A stretch of DNA of 64,000 nucleotides from Paenibacillus glycanilyticus NBRC 16618 (GCF_004000805.1 NZ_BILY01000005.1:184909-248908); one strand, 5' to 3'; positions 35,405-44,747 are shown, numbered from the stretch's first letter. Translations and numbers: made by a program. The notes: generated by a model from the letters alone, not told the origin.

Positions 35405-36181
35405 ATGTTTCAGGAAGAACGAATCAATGCCATTATGGAGCATTTGAATCAGCACAAGCGGATCGATATTAAAGACATGTGCCAGAAGTTCGACGTATCC
35501 CGCGATACGGCACGCCGGGATCTGCTGAGGATGGAGGAGCTTGGTCTTATACTCAGAACGCATGGGGGAGCGGTACTGCCGAAGAAGTCGAGGGAGGTAT
35601 TCGAGTACAAGGATCGTCTTGTCAAAGATTCCGACGTTAAGCGCGATATCGGACGCCTTGCCGCATCGCTTGTAAAAGATGGAGACTATATTATGATGGA
35701 CGCTTCAACTACCGTACAGTTCACCGCCGAGCACATTACCGCGGAACGAGTGGTTGCCGTTACGAACTCCATTGACATTGCAGATGCCTTGTCGCGGAAA
35801 AAGGCCTTAAGGACGTATCTGCTCGGCGGGGAGTTGAATACCAAACACCGCTTCCTGTATGGCCAGGCGACGATTGATAATTTGGCTAATTACCAGGTGG
35901 ACAAATTGTTCCTTGGGGCATGCGGAATAACGGCAAACGGTTTATCCTATCCCGATGTGGAGGATGGGGTGGTTAAACGCGAGATGATCAAGAAGGCGAA
36001 TCAGGTTATTCTTTTGGCTGACCATACGAAATTCGGCGAACAGATGTTTTATAAAATCGGGGGCTTAGACGCCATCGATCTCCTGATTACGGATCAACAG
36101 CCTGACCGGGATATGATGGAGAAGCTTGCGGAGCATCATGTAGAATTACGCGTCGTATCGGAGGAGGATTTGGATGATTAA
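35405..36181 (+). CDS. DeoR/GlpR-family transcriptional repressor
   Basis: ATG 35405 (MFQEERINAIMEHL) is the typical DeoR start; a longer opening from 35318 would lie inside the promoter. The protein has 258 aa. Residues 1-60 form the DeoR helix-turn-helix (IDIKDMCQKFDVSRDTARRDLLRMEELGLI, then RTHGGA). The rest is the DeoRC sugar-phosphate sensor (DYIMMDASTTVQFTAEHI, KLFLGACGITANGLSYPD, LLADHTKFGEQMF). It overlaps the HAD phosphatase gene by 8 nt, suggesting that the effector is a phosphosugar handled by that enzyme. Confidence 0.92.
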   Translation: MFQEERINAIMEHLNQHKRIDIKDMCQKFDVSRDTARRDLLRMEELGLILRTHGGAVLPKKSREVFEYKDRLVKDSDVKRDIGRLAASLVKDGDYIMMDASTTVQFTAEHITAERVVAVTNSIDIADALSRKKALRTYLLGGELNTKHRFLYGQATIDNLANYQVDKLFLGACGITANGLSYPDVEDGVVKREMIKKANQVILLADHTKFGEQMFYKIGGLDAIDLLITDQQPDRDMMEKLAEHHVELRVVSEEDLDD

Positions 36182-36983
36182 ACTTATTGTCAGTGATTTG
36201 GACGGCACGCTGCTGGATAAAAGCAAACAAATTAACGAGCGGGATCGCCGCGCGGTAAGAAAAGCTTATGAAAGCGGGCTCGATTTATGTATCGCGTCCG
36301 GCCGGATGAATGCCGAGATTACCGTCATTATGCGCCCATTTCCGAATAACTATCATGCCGTTGGTCAAAACGGGGCAACCGTCCGGCTGAATAACGAGCG
36401 TCTGCTTGGAGCGATGGATTTTGCGCCCGAATTAACCTTGCAGCTGCTTCAAGTGGTCCCTCGCGAGGAATTCATAAGCTTCGTTCATTGCACGGACGAC
36501 TCCTACTATGCGCGGGTGGATAATGAAGTTTCCCGTTCCGTCGAGAACCGCATTATGTCGGAAAGCTCTACTCATCACAAGTTGGAGGAAGCTCTGGCAA
36601 ACGATGAGTTCCGTTGCAGCAAGCTTGCTTGTTTCGGAGAATTAGGCAAGCTGAGCAAGCTGGAAGCCCAATTGAACCGCCAATTCCCCGGACAGATCGA
36701 GACTTTTATCAGCGATAAGGATTGTTTGGATATTATGCCGCTAAACGTCTCCAAAGGTACGGGGATATCGCTCCTCATTCGGGAATTGGGAATTGCTCCG
36801 CATGAAATCGCATGCATCGGAGACTCGTTTAACGATCTTTCGATGTTTGCTTTAACCCCGCATAGTTTTGCAATGGTCGAAAGCCATGATGAAATCCGCG
36901 AGCAGGCGAGTACGGTTGTCCATTCCGTTGCTGAAGCTATCGAGCATATCATTGCTTACAATGCCATGTCGGTCGCGAACTAA
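36174..36983 (+). CDS. Cof-type HAD-IIB sugar-phosphate phosphatase
   Basis: A 269-aa haloacid-dehalogenase phosphatase starting 8 nt before the end of the DeoR gene. HAD motif I is VSDLDGTLLDKSK (nucleophile D8, acid/base D10), motif II is the Ser/Thr of CIASGR, motif III is the Lys in NVSKGTGISLLIRELG and motif IV is CIGDSFNDLSMF. The alpha/beta cap between motifs II and III is the C2B (Cof) type. Such enzymes dephosphorylate phosphosugars or pyridoxal phosphate. Pairing with a DeoR regulator suggests relief of sugar-phosphate accumulation. A terminator follows at 37050. Confidence 0.92.
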   Translation: MIKLIVSDLDGTLLDKSKQINERDRRAVRKAYESGLDLCIASGRMNAEITVIMRPFPNNYHAVGQNGATVRLNNERLLGAMDFAPELTLQLLQVVPREEFISFVHCTDDSYYARVDNEVSRSVENRIMSESSTHHKLEEALANDEFRCSKLACFGELGKLSKLEAQLNRQFPGQIETFISDKDCLDIMPLNVSKGTGISLLIRELGIAPHEIACIGDSFNDLSMFALTPHSFAMVESHDEIREQASTVVHSVAEAIEHIIAYNAMSVAN

Positions 36984-37049
36984 GTTCTTGAACGGGTTGG
37001 AATGATCTATGTTAAAAGCACCAACTCTATAAGCTTGCTAAGCATGAAA

Positions 37050-37072
37050 TGCCGCAAATTGCGGTTTTTTTT
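37050..37072 (+). terminator. Rho-independent terminator
   Basis: CCGC/GCGG stem, extendable by A-T pairs, followed by eight T. It ends the DeoR-HAD operon. Confidence 0.8.
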
Positions 37073-37155
37073 GTTCCAATTTTGCGTACAGGTGATAGAA
37101 TGGCAATAGCGTATGGAAAAACAAGGTAGCCTTGTTGCGAAAAGGTGGGGATGGG

Positions 37156-37524
37156 ATGAAAGGACCGGGTACGGCCATTTTGCTTACGGTATTTTTTCTG
37201 CTTGAGCTTGCCGCATTTGTCGTGTTTGGTTATTGGGGGTATCAGCTGCAGTCCGTAAAAATGATAAGTATTCTATTGGCAGTGGCGTTTCCTCTTGTTC
37301 TGGCGGTTCTCTGGGGGATGTTTCTCTCGCCAAAAGCATCTGTGGCCATTTTCTCCTACCCGGTAAGGACAGCCCTGAAACTTGTCGTCTTCGTTGCGGC
37401 TTCAGCTGCATTATACTCAACCGGGCACGAGAAGCTGGGTCTTGCATTTCTAATCGTTGGAATTGTTATCATTGCAGCCGTCTTTCTTTTGAATTTGCAT
37501 AAGGTGGATGCCAAGAAGGGATAA
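37156..37524 (+). CDS. YrdB-like four-helix membrane protein (DUF2568)
   Basis: ATG 37156 with GGTGGGGATGGG upstream gives 122 aa; an in-frame TTG at 37132 is less likely. Four hydrophobic helices fill almost the whole protein. The start GPGTAILLTVFFLLELAAFVVFGYWGY and the middle SPKASVAIFSYPVRTALKLVVF match the small YrdB/DUF2568 family found across Firmicutes and Actinobacteria, whose function is unknown. It is monocistronic, between the HAD terminator and a gene of unrelated composition. Confidence 0.75.
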   Translation: MKGPGTAILLTVFFLLELAAFVVFGYWGYQLQSVKMISILLAVAFPLVLAVLWGMFLSPKASVAIFSYPVRTALKLVVFVAASAALYSTGHEKLGLAFLIVGIVIIAAVFLLNLHKVDAKKG

Positions 37525-37596
37525 GATCTTCGTTTTCCTTTTAAAAGTGACGATAAAGTAAGGGATTTCCATAATGAATAGAGAGTAGGATATCAA

Positions 37597-38832
37597 TTGA
37601 AAATAATCGTTAATGGTGTTGAGATTAAAACGGATTTTACGCCTTTTAAAGACGGAAGAAGAGCATTCCTCCATCTCGATTCAATTCTGACGGCATTGGG
37701 CAGGACTTATTGGATAGAAGAGGATGGCGCTCTGGCCGTGAGTCTAGATTCACCTAATGGTAAACGAACCATGTGGATGCGTGATGAATGGGACGATACC
37801 CTTCTTAAGATTGAAGGACAAATTTTTATTCGTTCCAACCGGTTAAGCGATGTAACAAATACGGAAATCATAATTAGTGACCGCTCTTCAACAATTACCA
37901 TTACCGACGAGTCGGATACAAACGCTTTTGTATTCATTGCAGACGAGCACATTGATGAAGATGAGCCTGAAGAATTAAGTCCGGAAGAAAGCGCAAAGAT
38001 CAATTATGGCAAATATGCCGTTCCTCAAATCCTGAACGATCTGAATGAATTTGGTCTTCGTTTAGAACAAGAAGGAAATTCATTATTGGATGATATAGGA
38101 TTTTACATAAGTAATGATCATAGCCCTTACAACAGTACGCCATACGATGTTATTGTTTTTGGCCATACGGGTGGGAACGGTGAGCATTATGGCTTTCTGA
38201 CTGAATTTGGAGCGGTAGAAAATCTGGAAGATGCCGCTATCGTCCGAGTGTCTCCCATGGGAGGAGACGAAGCGGTAGAGTATATTGCCAATAACATAAG
38301 AGAATTTCTGAGAATAAATGCAATCGATAGTACTCTAGTCTATAGTGAGTTTGATAATCAAGAAACATACGAGAGGTATGTTCTGGAAGAAGAAGCTGAA
38401 CTTGCAGAAAGTAATCCGGAATGGCTGCCAACCGACGAGGATAAAGCCAGAAAGAGGAAAGTAATGGCATCAATGATTGATGCTTTAAAACTCCCGGAGG
38501 TTGAAAATCCGTATACCTATTTAAAAAGCGTTAGACAAGAGAGACGACAACGCGTATTGATTCCTACCCACGACGGTCTTGGAATCATTCATACGTTACC
38601 TCAAGATGAGGGGAAATTGCACAAGAGCTTGCATGCAGATGAAGATCTTGGTCTCGAAGAGCTTGAGGATTATTTAGAACAGGCTACGGTTTCAGGTATA
38701 CTTGCCTTAATCCGTGATTTTAACGCAATTGGATTTTTCGATGACGAAGTAAAGGAAGCAGTCGTATCACAAATGGAAAAGTTAGGACTTCAAGACGAAT
38801 TAAATCGTATGAACGCAAAAGAAGAATGGTGA
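37597..38832 (+). CDS. Unknown 411-aa acidic cytosolic protein
   Basis: TTG 37597 with TAGGAT 7 nt upstream. Residues about 1-55 (KIIVNGVEIKTDFTPFKDGRRAFLHLDSILTALG) resemble the copper-amine-oxidase-type stalk domain, but there is no signal peptide. The middle, about 165-235 (YDVIVFGHTGGNGEHYGFLTEFG...RVSPMGGDEAVEYIANNIREFL), reads like a SUKH/SMI1-type module, a fold common in immunity proteins; this is only a resemblance. The C-terminus is charged and helical. Base composition is noticeably more AT-rich than its neighbours, which may indicate acquisition. No toxin gene is adjacent. Confidence 0.55.
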   Translation: MKIIVNGVEIKTDFTPFKDGRRAFLHLDSILTALGRTYWIEEDGALAVSLDSPNGKRTMWMRDEWDDTLLKIEGQIFIRSNRLSDVTNTEIIISDRSSTITITDESDTNAFVFIADEHIDEDEPEELSPEESAKINYGKYAVPQILNDLNEFGLRLEQEGNSLLDDIGFYISNDHSPYNSTPYDVIVFGHTGGNGEHYGFLTEFGAVENLEDAAIVRVSPMGGDEAVEYIANNIREFLRINAIDSTLVYSEFDNQETYERYVLEEEAELAESNPEWLPTDEDKARKRKVMASMIDALKLPEVENPYTYLKSVRQERRQRVLIPTHDGLGIIHTLPQDEGKLHKSLHADEDLGLEELEDYLEQATVSGILALIRDFNAIGFFDDEVKEAVVSQMEKLGLQDELNRMNAKEEW

Positions 38833-38861
38833 ACTAAGGTAACATTTATATAAGAGGCTGC

Positions 38862-38889
38862 CACAGAAGGCAGCCTCTTCCTAGTCCTC
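38862..38889. terminator. Convergent hairpin terminator
   Basis: Perfect 11-bp stem AAGAGGCTGCC/GGCAGCCTCTT around ACAGAA between two convergent genes. Its right arm overlaps the clpP-like stop codon. The U tract is poor on both sides. Confidence 0.7.
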
Positions 38890-39472
38890 AAACCGTATGG
38901 ACGACCTGATCGATAATCCCGTAGTCAAGCGCTTCTTGGGCGGAGAGAAAATAATCGCGGTCCATGTCCTTCTCGATTTTCTCGAGCGGCTGACCGGTAC
39001 GGTCGGCAGCGATCCGATTCAACCGGGCTCTCGTATCGAGAATCCGCTTCGCGCTGATCGCGATATCGCTGGCTTGGCCCTGGGCGCCGCCATGCGGCTG
39101 GTGGATCATGACCTCGCTGCTCGGCAGGGCAAACCGTTTGCCTTTGGCGCCGCTTAGAAGCAGAATAGCAGCGAAGGATGCCGCCATTCCAACGCAAATC
39201 GTATGAACCTCGGGTTTTATATACTGCATCGTATCATAGATCGCAAAGCCAGCCGTTGTTGAGCCTCCGGGAGAATTAATGTACAGGCTGATTTCCTTAT
39301 CCGGATCCTCGGCGGCAAGAAATAACAGCTGTGCTACGATACTGTTCGCAACCTGGTCGTCGATGGCTGAGCCAAGGAAGACAATCCGGTCCTTCAAAAG
39401 CCGCGAATAAATATCATAGGAACGTTCTCCGCGATTGGACTGTTCAACCACATAGGGGATAAAGCTGCTCAT
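38888..39472 (-). CDS. clpP: ClpP-family serine protease (paralogue type)
   Basis: A 194-aa protease subunit; the ATG at 39472 is preceded by AGAGGG. The N-terminus [30 protein letters not shown] is canonical. The catalytic triad is S99 (GMAASFAA, where housekeeping ClpP has GMAASMGA), H124 (MIHQPHGG) and D173 ([11 protein letters not shown]). ClpP forms tetradecamers fed by ClpX/ClpC. The altered Ser loop and [17 protein letters not shown] segment suggest a second isoform rather than the main enzyme, as seen in spore formers with two ClpPs. No clpX is nearby. It is divergent from the sigma factor gene. I see no convincing CtsR box. Confidence 0.88.
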   Translation of the reverse strand: MSSFIPYVVEQSNRGERSYDIYSRLLKDRIVFLGSAIDDQVANSIVAQLLFLAAEDPDKEISLYINSPGGSTTAGFAIYDTMQYIKPEVHTICVGMAASFAAILLLSGAKGKRFALPSSEVMIHQPHGGAQGQASDIAISAKRILDTRARLNRIAADRTGQPLEKIEKDMDRDYFLSAQEALDYGIIDQVVHTV

Positions 39473-39638
39473 CGTAATCCCTCTTTCCTTTGTTTGATCT
39501 CTTACAATTCGGCAAACGAAAAGGGGATACGAAAGGATACGCCGTAAAATTTATTTTGCTGTTGCGTATCTTTTTCGCAGGCTCACTCGTTTACTGAATT
39601 AAGGATGCGTATAATAGGAAAAAGCGGAGGTGTCCGAT

Positions 39639-40358
39639 ATGACTGAAGCAACAATGGATAATGAACATATAGAATTGAAACGCCTGCAACAAGTGCTCGG
39701 CCGCTATTGCCTGACTTTAACCAAATCCCGGGTGGAAGCAGAGGATTTATCGCAGGATACATGGATTAAGGTCATGGATTCGGCGCAGCTGACGGAGCAT
39801 GCCAATCCTGAAGCTTATTTGCTTCGAATTGCCCGTAATAACTGGATTGACCGGTTAAGACGCCAGTCGAGCCATGCACGGATGATGGAATCCGTTCGGG
39901 GATCAGCGGTTTATCATACCATGCCGGACGAAAGCCGAATCGGAACCGAAGTGGTCATGCAGGCGCTTATGACTTTCCTGTCTCCGCTTCAAAGGACGGT
40001 CTTTCTGCTGAGAGACGTTATCGGGTACTCGGCTCAGGAGACGGCATTGCGATTAGGACTAACTCCAGGCGCGGTAAAAGCAGCTTTGCATCGGGCCCGC
40101 GCGGCATTACCGCAGGTTAGACAGGCGGTTGAAGCAGGTTCGCTTCCTGTTCCGAAAGACGAAGGGCTGCGGGATGTCTTGCGCGCGCTTGCTATTGCTT
40201 ATGAAGGCGGCGATATTGAAGCGATGCTTACGCTCGTGCAGCAAGGAGAGCTGGAACCGGGGCCGGCAATCGCGGCTCTGCAAGGCAGAAGACTTCGGGC
40301 AGCCTCGAATCAAGCTCGCCGTGGAGATTCCGTACCGTCGATGATGCTGGCCGCTTGA
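39639..40358 (+). CDS. ECF-like sigma-70 family sigma factor
   Basis: ATG 39639 with GGAGGTG 7 nt upstream gives 239 aa, longer than the usual 160-190. Region 2 is at about 10-80 (LGRYCLTLTKSRVEAEDLSQDTWIKVMD, ending LRIARNNWIDRLRR) and region 4 at about 110-165 (LSPLQRTVFLLRDVIGYSAQETALRLGLTPGAVKAALHRARAAL). The extra about 60 C-terminal residues (ALAIAYEGGDIEAMLTLVQ) resemble the short SnoaL-like or helical tails of some ECF groups that regulate activity without an anti-sigma factor. No anti-sigma gene is adjacent. A consensus-like TATAAT lies at 39610, and a terminator follows. Confidence 0.85.
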   Translation: MTEATMDNEHIELKRLQQVLGRYCLTLTKSRVEAEDLSQDTWIKVMDSAQLTEHANPEAYLLRIARNNWIDRLRRQSSHARMMESVRGSAVYHTMPDESRIGTEVVMQALMTFLSPLQRTVFLLRDVIGYSAQETALRLGLTPGAVKAALHRARAALPQVRQAVEAGSLPVPKDEGLRDVLRALAIAYEGGDIEAMLTLVQQGELEPGPAIAALQGRRLRAASNQARRGDSVPSMMLAA

Positions 40359-40385
40359 TGAAATATACAAATGTATACACGAGAG

Positions 40386-40418
40386 AGCACTGCCGTTACA
40401 GGCAGTGCTTCTTTTTTT
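40386..40418 (+). terminator. Rho-independent terminator
   Basis: AGCACTGCC/GGCAGTGCT perfect stem with loop GTTACA, followed by TCTTTTTTT. It ends the sigma factor gene and rules out an upstream start for gerA. Confidence 0.92.
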
Positions 40419-40486
40419 GCTCGCGAATAACGCAATCCGAATTAGCTAAAAATATCCACGAGATCAGGAAAGGAGTGGTAAATGCG

Positions 40487-41884
40487 ATGGAGCCGCTTAA
40501 TCCAGTGAGTGTGAGCGCGAACATAAAAGATAACGAAACTGTGCTCCGCAGTATTTTCCATCACTGCGCCGATATCGTATTTCGGCCGCTTAATCTTCCT
40601 GACCGTTCGGGTATCTTGCTTGTCTATATCGACGAATTGACGGACACGAACAAATTGGAGCAGATAATTTCTGCCTGCATGATGAATGACGATTATAGCC
40701 GATTGACGCAGTACGCGATTGTTCATAGCTATTCTGAGATTGTAGCCAAAGTACTTAAAGGCAGTACGGCTATCTTTATGAACGGGCTGCCTGTTGCTTA
40801 TATGGCTGACCTCACTGCCTTCAAGCAGCGTTCCATCGACGAGCCTTCCAATGAGGCTTCCATCCGCGGACCAAGGGAAGGGTTCACGGAAGATCTGAAA
40901 ACCAATCTAAGCTTGATCCGGAGAAAAATCAGTCACTCCAGGCTGAAATTTGAAAGCTACCATGCCGGAGAATTGTCAAATACGGAGTTTATTATTGCTT
41001 ATATAGAGGGTTGCGTGAAGCCTGAGCTTCTCCAGGAGGTGAAAAGCAGACTTGAATCCTTCCACACCGATCAATTGCTGGATTCCAGTTATATCGAAGA
41101 GTTTATTGAAGATAAACCGTTATCGCTATTCCCGCAGATTCGAAACACGGAACGTCCGGATACCGTCTGTTCCAGCTTGTTGGAAGGAAAAATAGCTATC
41201 ATTGTAGACGGTTCTCCGAACGCGCTTATTCTCCCAATGACGTTCTGGTCGGGGTTCCAAGCGGCGGAAGACCATTACGAGCGATTCTTGTACGTCTCCG
41301 CGGTAAGAATGCTGCGGATGCTGCTTGCCGTAATGTCATGCCTGCTGCCGTCCTTGTATGTTGCCCTTACAACCTTTCATCCGCAAATGATACCGCTGAA
41401 TCTCATGCTCAGTATCTCGGCAGCCAGGGAAGGCATTCCGTTTCCGACCGTTATCGAAACCTTGCTTATGGAGATCATGTTTGAAGGCCTCAGGGAAGCG
41501 GGGCTTCGGTTACCCAAAGCCATTGGTTCGGCCGTCAGTATCGTGGGCGCGCTTGTTATCGGGGAAGCCGCGGTACAGGCGGGATTTATTTCGGCGCCAA
41601 TCGTTATGATCGTTGCGGGCACGGGAATTGCCTCGTTCGCTTTTCCTAGCTATAGCCTGGCTCTGCCATTCCGGATTCTCCGGTTTCCGCTATTAATCTT
41701 AGGCGGTTTTCTCGGTTTATACGGTGTCGCGATCGGGATCATGATTATCGCGATTCATCTTGTAACCCTGAAATCGTTCGGCACGCCTTATCTCAAACCA
41801 ACGGCACCAATCTTGCCGAATTTCTGGAAGGATACGCTGGTACGCATGAATAAACGTTTCGTTCCGGCACAACGCAGAAAATGA
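40487..41884 (+). CDS. gerA: Spore germination protein, GerA family (A subunit)
   Basis: ATG 40487 with AAAGGAG 11 nt upstream gives 465 aa; the open frame continues further upstream but passes through a terminator. The soluble N-terminal about 270 residues (NETVLRSIFHHCADIVFRPL, GPREGFTEDLKTNLSLIRRKI) and the membrane half with about five helices (FPTVIETLLMEIMFEGLREAGLRLPKAIGSAVSIVGALVIG) are diagnostic of GerA germinant-receptor A subunits in the spore inner membrane. A sigma-G-like pair, GAATA (40425) and AAAAATA (40448), 18 bp apart, may drive forespore expression (weak match). It overlaps gerC by ATGA. Confidence 0.92.
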   Translation: MEPLNPVSVSANIKDNETVLRSIFHHCADIVFRPLNLPDRSGILLVYIDELTDTNKLEQIISACMMNDDYSRLTQYAIVHSYSEIVAKVLKGSTAIFMNGLPVAYMADLTAFKQRSIDEPSNEASIRGPREGFTEDLKTNLSLIRRKISHSRLKFESYHAGELSNTEFIIAYIEGCVKPELLQEVKSRLESFHTDQLLDSSYIEEFIEDKPLSLFPQIRNTERPDTVCSSLLEGKIAIIVDGSPNALILPMTFWSGFQAAEDHYERFLYVSAVRMLRMLLAVMSCLLPSLYVALTTFHPQMIPLNLMLSISAAREGIPFPTVIETLLMEIMFEGLREAGLRLPKAIGSAVSIVGALVIGEAAVQAGFISAPIVMIVAGTGIASFAFPSYSLALPFRILRFPLLILGGFLGLYGVAIGIMIIAIHLVTLKSFGTPYLKPTAPILPNFWKDTLVRMNKRFVPAQRRK

Positions 41885-43044
41885 AAATATTCAGGTGTTT
41901 CATCATTTGTTCTCTTTGCTCGCTGCTGCTCACGGGTTGCTGGGACAGGAATGAAATAAACGAATATGCCTTCTGGATCGGTACCGCTCTTGATGTAACC
42001 GAATCGGGAAAGCTGGAGAAAAGCGCTCAAATCGCCATTCCCGCCGAGTTCAAGACGCTAAAGGGAAGCGGGGGGAAAGGGGAGAGGGCCAACATTGTCG
42101 TATCGGCAACGGGCAGCTCCATTGTTGATTTGATTCAACAAATCCAGGAAAAGCTGCCCCGCCGGATTTTTTTGGGACATCGCCGATCCATTTTTATTGG
42201 GGAAAAGCTGGCTCATAACGGGCTGGTCGATATCATGGATCAGTTTACCCGAAATCCGGATACCCGGATGCGTACCGATATTTTCGTCGTTAACGATGGC
42301 AAGGGCAAGGACGCTTTGACGATCAACAGTCCCTTCAACCAGTTTTCGGCGATTGTGGCGGTGCATCAAGACCGTTATTGCCGGCTGGGAGATACGTCCT
42401 TGCGGGATTTCCTGCTGGATGCGGGGAGGGACGGCATCAGACCTTCCATGCCGATGATCGATATTGCTCCGGTGAACAAGCTGGAGGAGAATAAAATCAT
42501 TGAAGTAAGGGCTGTCGCTATTTTTAACAAGGATTTAAAAATGGTCGGGAAAGTCCGGGACCGGGAATCCCTAGAACTGTTCTGGGTAAAAGGCGTGCTC
42601 AAAAATCAGTACGTATCGGAAGAGACCGGGGAAGGCAGCATCTCCTTGTATGTATCCAATCTGAAAAGAAAGTTCAGTACCACTATCGAAGGGGATAAGC
42701 TTAAGGTACGCGTGAAATTGATAGGGAATGCAAGGGTTGTGGAAAACAACACGCCTATTGATCTTTCCGTATCCTCCCAGCGTATTCATACGGAACGGAA
42801 GTTTAATAAGATCAAAGCCCAACAAATTGAGGCCACCATCAGAAAAATACAAAAAGAATACGGTCAAGATGTATTCGGCTTCGGAGAAGAGTTTCACCGG
42901 GAACATCCGAAGCAATGGAAAAAGCTTAAAGCTCAATGGGATCAAAAATTCCCGACTATAGAGGTTGCCGTTGATGTCGGAATTAAAATTCAGAGCACGG
43001 GGGATATTCGCAAGCGTATCCCTAGAATAGGAGCAAGAGAGTGA
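41881..43044 (+). CDS. gerC: Germination lipoprotein, Ger(x)C family
   Basis: A 387-aa lipoprotein whose ATG overlaps the gerA stop codon (ATGA at 41881). The signal peptide ends SLLLTGCWDRNEINE, the nearly invariant GCWD-x-x-E/D-I-N start of GerAC proteins, with Cys lipidated. Three mixed domains follow, ending in a helical segment QIEATIRKIQKEYGQDVFGFGEEFHREHPKQWK. GerC subunits sit on the outer face of the spore inner membrane and are essential for receptor assembly. The order A-C-B here differs from the common A-B-C. The gene overlaps gerB by GTGA. Confidence 0.93.
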   Translation: MKIFRCFIICSLCSLLLTGCWDRNEINEYAFWIGTALDVTESGKLEKSAQIAIPAEFKTLKGSGGKGERANIVVSATGSSIVDLIQQIQEKLPRRIFLGHRRSIFIGEKLAHNGLVDIMDQFTRNPDTRMRTDIFVVNDGKGKDALTINSPFNQFSAIVAVHQDRYCRLGDTSLRDFLLDAGRDGIRPSMPMIDIAPVNKLEENKIIEVRAVAIFNKDLKMVGKVRDRESLELFWVKGVLKNQYVSEETGEGSISLYVSNLKRKFSTTIEGDKLKVRVKLIGNARVVENNTPIDLSVSSQRIHTERKFNKIKAQQIEATIRKIQKEYGQDVFGFGEEFHREHPKQWKKLKAQWDQKFPTIEVAVDVGIKIQSTGDIRKRIPRIGARE

Positions 43045-44132
43045 AGATTTCGTCTTGGCAGTTATTTTGGATTTTGACGACTCTGGAGATTTCCATGAGC
43101 ATATGGCTAACGGTATCTCCTACGATTGAAATTGCCAGACAGGACGCCTGGATCTCGCTTGTCGTAGCGGGAATTATCGGACTCGCCCTGTCGTGGGTCT
43201 TAGTTAAAGTAAGTCAGAGACACGCTTCGCAAACCTTGATAGAGTTTGCGCAGACTTTATTCGGCAAATGGCTTGGCAAACTAATCGGCGTGCTGTACTT
43301 GCTGGTCTGGTATTCCGTGTGTGCGGATATCCTTCGCATTTTTTCCTTGTTTATCAAGCAGGTTCTGTTTCACGATACGCCAATGTGGATAATTTCCATG
43401 CTAATGATGATCGCCATGGCGTACATCGCTTTGGTTGGAAGCGTAGAGGCAATTGCCCGGTTCAGCGAGATGGCCGGGCCGCTTCTATTGCTCGGCATTC
43501 TCATTACCTTTATACTCAATATTTCCAATCTGCGTCTGACGCTTATGCTACCGGTATTTATGGATACCGGAGCGATGTCCATTTTGAAGGGATCTTTTGT
43601 GAATGCCTCATTTTTGGGAGAGTCCATGATGATTATGATGCTGATTCCTTTTGTCGCTAATCCAAAAAAGATTCTCAAACCCGTGATTTTCTCCATTTGC
43701 ATCGCATCTATGCTGGCTATTATTACGGCCATTATGGTTGTTTCCACATTTGGCATTCAAATCGGATCCACCTTGTATTTCCCTTATTTCAGCATGGTGA
43801 GGTTTATTAATTACCTGGATTTTATTCAAAACATGGATGTATGGATTGTTTTTATTTGGATCTTCAGCGTATTCGTTAAGCTGTCTATTTATCTGTTCAT
43901 TAACAGTTACGGAACAGCACAACTATTGGGAGTTAAGAAATGGCGGAAAATGATTGCGTTTACGGCTCCCGTTATTTTCGCGGCCACCTTAACTCCGGCC
44001 AATCTTTTTGGTTTGCTAGATTTCGCGAACTTGGTTTGGATCAGGTTAATCTTCCCGATATTTATCGTGGGCTTCCCGATTATCTTCTTGTTCGCGAGCA
44101 TGATTCGCAAACGAATGCTTGCCGCTTCCTGA
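43041..44132 (+). CDS. gerB: Germination permease-like subunit, GerB family
   Basis: A 363-aa polytopic protein starting at GTG 43041, inside the gerC stop. About ten hydrophobic helices and the opening ISSWQLFWILTTLEISMSIWLTVSP match the GerAB/Spore_permease group of the APC superfamily, which carries the germinant-binding pocket and forms an ion channel. The gene abuts, end to end, the convergent oxidoreductase gene (stops at 44132 and 44133) with no terminator between. Which germinant is sensed cannot be inferred. Confidence 0.92.
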   Translation: MKISSWQLFWILTTLEISMSIWLTVSPTIEIARQDAWISLVVAGIIGLALSWVLVKVSQRHASQTLIEFAQTLFGKWLGKLIGVLYLLVWYSVCADILRIFSLFIKQVLFHDTPMWIISMLMMIAMAYIALVGSVEAIARFSEMAGPLLLLGILITFILNISNLRLTLMLPVFMDTGAMSILKGSFVNASFLGESMMIMMLIPFVANPKKILKPVIFSICIASMLAIITAIMVVSTFGIQIGSTLYFPYFSMVRFINYLDFIQNMDVWIVFIWIFSVFVKLSIYLFINSYGTAQLLGVKKWRKMIAFTAPVIFAATLTPANLFGLLDFANLVWIRLIFPIFIVGFPIIFLFASMIRKRMLAAS

Positions 44133-44675
44133 TTAATGCGTAAGCACGGGCAAAGGAGTTCGAATATACTCCGCATAACGATTAGCTTCCTGTTCGAGCC
44201 ATTCGTCTGTTGAAGCATCAACGGCATAACTTACGAAGGCAGGGAGATAAACACCGCTGCATTTGGCAATGGTGCGCTCAATCGGACGCAAGAGCTCGCT
44301 GACTGTGAACTGATTGTCTCCGCCTGAGCGGTAGGACTTATCCGTCCCGCCGGTTGTCGTGGCGACAAGAAACTCTTTGCCAACCAGCTTGGTGCCTCCC
44401 GGGCCATATGCCCAGCCTGGTATCATCACATCATCGAACCATTGTTTCAATAATGGCGGACAGCTGTACCAATAGAAGGGAAACTGCAGAATAATACGGT
44501 CGTAACGCAGCAGAAGCGCTTGTTCCTTCTCCGTATCTATTTTCCAATCCGGATAGAGCTCATACAGCTTGTGAATATGAATATCTTCTCGAATCTTGTT
44601 TAGCCCTTGCAATAAAGCTTTGTTGGCCCTAGAGGCAGTCAGCTCGGGATGGGCAACGATGACCAGAATGTTCAT
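44133..44675 (-). CDS. NAD(P)H-dependent flavin oxidoreductase (KefF/MdaB type)
   Basis: ATG 44675 with GAAAGGAAG 7 nt upstream gives 180 aa; the frame is open 14 codons further up without a better site. It has the flavodoxin-like fold: MNILVIVAHPELTASRANKALL (FMN phosphate loop), QFPFYWYSCPPLLKQWFDDVMIPGWAYG and the glycine-rich VATTTGGTDKSY. These quinone/azo reductases use FMN and NAD(P)H to reduce quinones by two electrons. The gene is divergent from an HxlR regulator and shares operators with it, matching the YodB/CatR-type control of quinone-stress genes. Confidence 0.9.
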   Translation of the reverse strand: MNILVIVAHPELTASRANKALLQGLNKIREDIHIHKLYELYPDWKIDTEKEQALLLRYDRIILQFPFYWYSCPPLLKQWFDDVMIPGWAYGPGGTKLVGKEFLVATTTGGTDKSYRSGGDNQFTVSELLRPIERTIAKCSGVYLPAFVSYAVDASTDEWLEQEANRYAEYIRTPLPVLTH

Positions 44676-44747
44676 GGGTATCTTCCTTTCAAGTGGAGTA
44701 TCCCCATTATTGAGCATGAAGGCGAAGCTGAAAAGTACGCTCTTTTT

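Noticed and set aside
40355..40486. Upstream extension of gerA from ATG 40355
   Set aside because: It runs through the sigma factor terminator, and its residues do not look like a GerA start.
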